Assembly (NCBI RefSeq): GCF_009735625.1
Contig: NZ_CP046244.1
Coordinates: 1,550,001 to 1,614,000 of the forward strand
DNA: 64,000 nucleotides
From: Moorella glycerini
GTDB taxonomy: Bacteria; Bacillota; DSM-521; Neomoorellales; Neomoorellaceae
Reading direction: 5' to 3'
Shown: piece by piece, positions 60,371-64,000 of the stretch
Layout: each line of letters starts with the position of its first letter
How positions within the stretch are numbered: position 1 is the first letter of the stretch
Position numbers and translations under genes: made by a program
The notes under the pieces: model-generated
The model's database searches: none
The model's input: the letters and a program-made list of their open reading frames with translations, nothing else
Told to the model about the DNA's origin: nothing

Positions 60371-60922
60371 ATGACCCGGCAGGAAGCATTACAACTAATG
60401 GAGAAACACCTTAAGAATAAAAACCTGCGCAAGCACGCACTCGCCGTGGAGGCAGTCATGCGGGCCCTGGCCCGGCACTTTGGCGAGGATGAGGAGAAAT
60501 GGGGCCTGGCCGGTTTGCTCCATGATATCGACTATGAAAGCACCAAAGACGATCCTAACCGTCACAGCCTGGTGGGGGCTGAAATGCTGGCCCGGGAAGG
60601 TTTACCTGAAGAAGTGGTTTACGCCGTTAAGGCCCATAACGAGCGCCATGGCCTTCCCCGGCCGGACCTGATGAGTAAGGCCCTGTATGCTACTGACCCC
60701 CTGACGGGGTTGATTGTAGCTGCGGCCCTCATTCGCCCTGAAAAGAAACTGGCCATCGTTGACGTGCCCTTTTTACTTAATCGTTACCATGAGAAGTCCT
60801 TTGCCCGCGGGGCCAGCCGGGAGACGATAGCCGCCTGCAGCGAGCTGGGCCTCTCCCTGGAAGACTTTATGCATATTGGCCTGGCAGCCATGCAGGGGAT
60901 TGCCGGCGAACTGGGCCTTTAG
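60371..60922 (+). CDS. HD-domain hydrolase
   Basis: 183 residues. The HD motif is LLHDIDYES, with RKHALAVE before it, HSLVGAEML and KAHNERHG after it, and YATDPLTGLI later. The pattern matches small HDIG-type proteins that bind two metals and hydrolyse nucleotide or phosphate bonds; the exact substrate is unknown. ATG 60371 follows GGAGG at 60356. Terminators lie on both sides. Confidence 0.9.
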   Translation: MTRQEALQLMEKHLKNKNLRKHALAVEAVMRALARHFGEDEEKWGLAGLLHDIDYESTKDDPNRHSLVGAEMLAREGLPEEVVYAVKAHNERHGLPRPDLMSKALYATDPLTGLIVAAALIRPEKKLAIVDVPFLLNRYHEKSFARGASRETIAACSELGLSLEDFMHIGLAAMQGIAGELGL

Positions 60923-60927
60923 GTAAG

Positions 60928-60956
60928 ACACCCGGTTAGCAACCGGGTATCTTTTT
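60928..60956 (+). terminator. Terminator after the HD gene
   Basis: ACCCGGTT (60930-60937), loop AGC, AACCGGGT (60941-60948), then ATCTTTTT. Confidence 0.85.
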
Positions 60957-61024
60957 ACCAGGACAACAGGAAATAATATAGCGAGGAATATTTCATCCTG
61001 GACACATTGCGAAAGGAAGCCTGT

Positions 61025-63301
61025 ATGGACAAAGAAGAATTATTGTGCCTCATGCGGACCCAGTCCTACCGGCCCCTGACGGCGGCAGAGTTAATGGAGG
61101 CGCTGGGCCAGGAGGATGAGGAAGCCTTCCGGGAATTGCTCCATTCCCTGGAACAGGAAGGCTATATTGTTCGCACCCGCAAGGATAAATACGGCCTGCC
61201 GGAAAAGATGGGCCTGGTCAGCGGCCGCCTCCAGGCTTCGACTAAAGGTTATGCCTTTGTCGTGCCCCGGGAAAAGGAGCAGGCCGATGTTTATATCAGC
61301 GCCCTCAACCTGAACGGGGCCATGCACGGAGATCTCGTCCTGGCCAGGATTTTACCCGCTACTACCGGCCGGCGGCAGGAGGGAGAAATTATCCGCATCC
61401 TGCAGCGGGCCAACAGGCGAGTGGTAGGAACCTTTACTGCCACCCGGCATTTAAGCTTTGTGATGCCCGATGATGCCCGTTTGCACCAGGATATCCTCAT
61501 TCCCCCCGGCAATTCCCTGGGGGCCAGGGAAAAGGATAAGGTCGTGGTGGAGATTACCCGCTGGCCGGAGGCCCGGCGCAGTCCCGAGGGGCGGGTGGTG
61601 GAGGTACTCGGCCAGGCGGGCCGGCCGGGAGTGGACGTTTTAAGCATCATCAAAAAGTATGACCTGGAGCCGGAATTTCCCCCCGAGGTTTTACGCGAAG
61701 CCGACGGCTTAAGCAAGGAGTTTGGCCCCCGGGAACTGGCCGGGCGCCGGGACCTGCGGGACTGGCGCCTGGTGACCATTGACGGTGCTGACGCCCGCGA
61801 CCTGGATGACGCCGTGTCCCTGGAGCTTTTACCCGGTGGTAATTACCTCCTGGGAGTACATATTGCCGACGTCAGTTTTTACGTCCGGGAAGGCAGCACC
61901 CTGGACCGGGAGGCTTTCAACCGGGCGACGAGCGTCTACTTTGTGGACCGGGTCATTCCCATGCTGCCGCCCCGCTTATCCAATGATATCTGCTCATTAA
62001 ATGCTGGCGAGGACCGCCTGGCCATGACGGCTTTGCTGACTATCACCCCGCGAGGTACGGTAAAGGACTACGAACTTTTTCCTTCGATTATCCGCGTCCG
62101 GGAGCGGATGACCTATGACGCCGTGCGGCGCATCCTGGTAGATGGCGACCCGGAACTGGTGGAGCGCTACCGGGAACTGGTACCAGATTTCCAGCTCATG
62201 GCCAGGCTGGCAGCTGTTTTAAAGCGACGGCGGGAGAAACGGGGGGCCATTGATTTTGATTTCCCGGAGGCTAGAGTGGAACTTGACGATCAGGGCCTGC
62301 CGGTGGCCATTATCCCGCGCCGGCGTTCGGTAGCCGAGGGGATTATTGAAGAATTTATGATTGCCGCCAATGAAGTGGTGGCCAGGCACCTGTATGAGCT
62401 GGCCGTTCCAGCCGTTTATCGGGTCCACGAGGAACCGGCTCCGGACAAGATGGAAGAGCTCAATAACTTCCTGTCCTTCTTCGGGCTACAGATCAGGCCC
62501 AACCGGGAGGGGCGGGTTAACCCCCGGGCTTTCCAGGAGATCCTTACCGCCGTCCAAGGGCGGCCGGAGGAGCGGGTGATCAGCACCGTCATGCTGCGTT
62601 CCATGAGGCATGCCCGTTACGCCGGCGAGTGCCTGGGACACTTTGGCCTGGCCTCCCCTTATTACTGCCACTTTACCTCTCCCATCCGCCGCTACCCGGA
62701 CCTGGTTGTGCACCGCATTTTACGGGAAACCTGGTCCCCGGGAGGGTTAACACCGCAATGTATGGCGGAACTCGAGGCCTTTGTGGCCCTGGCTGCGGCC
62801 CGGGCTTCGGAAAGAGAAAAAGTGGCTGAGGAAGCCGAGCGGGAAGCCCTGGATATGAAGAAGGTCCAGTACATGGAACGCCATGTGGGAGCTACCTTCA
62901 CCGGAGTTATTAGCGGGGTGGTACCTTATGGCTTCTTTGTCGAGCTGGAAAATACCGTCGAAGGCCTGGTCCATGTATCCACCCTTACGGACGACTACTA
63001 CCATTACCAGGAAGACCAGCTGGCCCTGGTGGGCGAACACACCGGCAAAGCATTTCGTATCGGCCAGCCGGTGGAAGTGCTGGTGGCCAGGGTCAACGTT
63101 GAGGCCCGGCAGGTGGATTTTGAACTGGTTAAACCGGAGGCTACAGTGGACACCGGGCCCGGACCGGTGGCCGGAGTTAAAGGCCGGCAGCAGGTAAAAT
63201 CGCGAGAAAAGGACACTAGCCCGGCCGTAAGCAAAACCAGGCGTAAAATTCGCGGCCAGAGCCGGCGTAAACGGAATAAAGCTACCCGGGGCCGTTCATA
63301 A
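61025..63301 (+). CDS. rnr: Ribonuclease R
   Basis: 758 residues. An N-terminal winged-helix-like RNase B OB region is followed by the RNB catalytic domain, with Mg ligands in TIDGADARDLDDAVSL. DRVIPMLPPRLSNDICSLN and HFTSPIRRYPDLVVHRIL are also present. A C-terminal S1 domain (GATFTGVISGVVPYGFFVEL) precedes a very basic tail (RRKIRGQSRRKRNK). RNase R is a 3'-5' exonuclease that degrades structured RNA and works with SmpB-tmRNA on stalled messages. ATG 61025 follows AAAGGAAGC. smpB lies 390 bases downstream. Confidence 0.97.
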   Translation: MDKEELLCLMRTQSYRPLTAAELMEALGQEDEEAFRELLHSLEQEGYIVRTRKDKYGLPEKMGLVSGRLQASTKGYAFVVPREKEQADVYISALNLNGAMHGDLVLARILPATTGRRQEGEIIRILQRANRRVVGTFTATRHLSFVMPDDARLHQDILIPPGNSLGAREKDKVVVEITRWPEARRSPEGRVVEVLGQAGRPGVDVLSIIKKYDLEPEFPPEVLREADGLSKEFGPRELAGRRDLRDWRLVTIDGADARDLDDAVSLELLPGGNYLLGVHIADVSFYVREGSTLDREAFNRATSVYFVDRVIPMLPPRLSNDICSLNAGEDRLAMTALLTITPRGTVKDYELFPSIIRVRERMTYDAVRRILVDGDPELVERYRELVPDFQLMARLAAVLKRRREKRGAIDFDFPEARVELDDQGLPVAIIPRRRSVAEGIIEEFMIAANEVVARHLYELAVPAVYRVHEEPAPDKMEELNNFLSFFGLQIRPNREGRVNPRAFQEILTAVQGRPEERVISTVMLRSMRHARYAGECLGHFGLASPYYCHFTSPIRRYPDLVVHRILRETWSPGGLTPQCMAELEAFVALAAARASEREKVAEEAEREALDMKKVQYMERHVGATFTGVISGVVPYGFFVELENTVEGLVHVSTLTDDYYHYQEDQLALVGEHTGKAFRIGQPVEVLVARVNVEARQVDFELVKPEATVDTGPGPVAGVKGRQQVKSREKDTSPAVSKTRRKIRGQSRRKRNKATRGRS

Positions 63302-63345
63302 TAGCCATAGATATTACCTCATTTAATTTAAAAGGAGGCAGGGGT

Positions 63346-63612
63346 ATGCCCCGGCGGGTAGCAGTGGAAAGGGATCTCAGCGCCATCGGCGATCACCTAG
63401 CGGAAAACGGCCTTGAGGTCGAGCGAGTTGATATGACCAACCTGACGCCATCCCGGTTGCAGGGCTACGGGGCCGTCGTTATCAGCGGGCAGACAACCAA
63501 CTTTATGGGCATGGAAGATATAAAAACAAAAGTACCGGTAATTGAAGCCGCAGGCAAGACGGCGGATGAAATTACGGCCATGGTGAAAGAACGCCTGCAG
63601 CTGCAAGATTAG
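63346..63612 (+). CDS. UPF0180 (YkuS-like) protein
   Basis: 88 residues. RRVAVERDLSAIGDHLAENG, GAVVISGQTTNFMGMED and VIEAAGKTADEI are the conserved blocks of the UPF0180 family, known from B. subtilis YkuS. Function unknown. ATG 63346 follows AAAGGAGG. It falls between rnr and smpB; smpB has its own promoter just after it. Confidence 0.88.
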   Translation: MPRRVAVERDLSAIGDHLAENGLEVERVDMTNLTPSRLQGYGAVVISGQTTNFMGMEDIKTKVPVIEAAGKTADEITAMVKERLQLQD

Positions 63613-63631
63613 GTAGAATCTGGGCGGCCCC

Positions 63632-63662
63632 TTGACGTTACCCCTGTGCGGTGTGTTATAAT
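63632..63662 (+). promoter_or_regulatory. Promoter of smpB
   Basis: TTGACG (63632-63637) and TATAAT (63657-63662), 19-base spacer (18 if TTATAA is used), 31 bases before the start codon. Confidence 0.6.
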
Positions 63663-63692
63663 AAATCAGGCGGGAAAGCAGGAGTGACATCG

Positions 63693-64000
63693 ATGGGCCG
63701 CCAGGTTAAAATTGTGACGGACAATCGCCGCGCCCGTCATGATTATTTTATCTTAGAGACCTATGAAGCCGGTATTGCCCTTACCGGTACGGAGGTTAAA
63801 TCCCTGCGTAACGGCAAGGCCAATATCAAAGATAGCTACGCCCGGGTCGAAAATGGTGAACTGATTCTCCATGATATGCACATTAGCCCTTATGAGCAGG
63901 GGAACCGCTTTAACCACGAACCGCGCCGGCCGCGGCGCCTGCTCATGCACCGCTACGAGATCCGGCGCCTGTACGGCAAGATCAGGGAAAAGGGTTTGAC
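63693..64000 (+). CDS. smpB: SsrA-binding protein SmpB, 5' part
   Basis: 102 codons are visible before the window ends; the full protein is about 155 residues. The start [20 protein letters not shown] and the OB-fold core [20 protein letters not shown] are SmpB hallmarks, followed by [18 protein letters not shown]. SmpB binds tmRNA and brings it to stalled ribosomes. ATG 63693 follows AGCAGGAGTGA. The tmRNA gene (ssrA) often lies just downstream and would be outside this window. Confidence 0.97.
   Translation, partial: MGRQVKIVTDNRRARHDYFILETYEAGIALTGTEVKSLRNGKANIKDSYARVENGELILHDMHISPYEQGNRFNHEPRRPRRLLMHRYEIRRLYGKIREKGL

Overview
The window looks like chromosomal DNA of a GC-rich, endospore-lineage Firmicute of the thermophilic acetogen type (Moorella or a close relative). 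I infer this from gene order, codon use and gene content, because no database search was possible. Coding density is high, most genes lie on the + strand, and ribosome sites follow the AGGAGGTGAT pattern. GTG and TTG starts are common. There are no tRNA, rRNA or CRISPR loci.

Layout. 0-6.5 kb holds the 3' end of comF, a cold-shock gene, hpf, a conserved unknown gene, secA and prfB (with its programmed +1 frameshift). 6.5-13.8 kb holds a radical SAM protein, a winged-helix regulator, a UbiB-type kinase, a ferredoxin, a YitT membrane protein and a transketolase split over two genes. 13.8-22.9 kb is an accessory island: two divergent XRE regulators around a consensus promoter, two large exported surface proteins (one with three SLH domains), a frameshifted Rpn-type gene, a Gre-like gene and an AT-rich stretch. 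22.9-26.9 kb holds ftsE, ftsX, a murein hydrolase activator and a carboxy-terminal protease. 26.9-30.6 kb holds small genes, an isochorismatase-like hydrolase, rtcB and a coiled-coil/PD-(D/E)XK protein. 30.7-42.7 kb is a DNA repair block: uvrB, an EndoQ-UvrD fusion, uvrA and uvrC, interrupted by gene remnants and a DUF1638 gene. 42.6-50.0 kb is a tightly packed, partly overlapping run of HAD, PHP, rapZ, yvcK, whiA, an acyltransferase, DUF1405 and rpoN. 50.2-56.4 kb is the lower glycolytic/gluconeogenic set gap-pgk-tpiA-gpmI-eno. 56.5-64 kb holds corA, small genes, DUF72 and MBL-fold genes, secG, an HD hydrolase, rnr, a UPF0180 gene and the start of smpB.

The hpf-secA-prfB, ftsEX-ctp, uvrBA, rapZ-yvcK-whiA and secG-rnr-smpB orders match the conserved Firmicute backbone. 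The 6.5-22.9 kb stretch is therefore probably inserted relative to that backbone.

The two most interesting observations are these. First, a 1249-residue protein fuses an EndoQ-type repair endonuclease to a UvrD-type helicase and ends in a sliding-clamp-binding pentapeptide. It lies inside the nucleotide excision repair cluster. Second, a family of three related, structured intergenic elements lies in the leaders of prfB, the second transketolase gene and pgk. I cannot match it to any RNA or repeat family I know.
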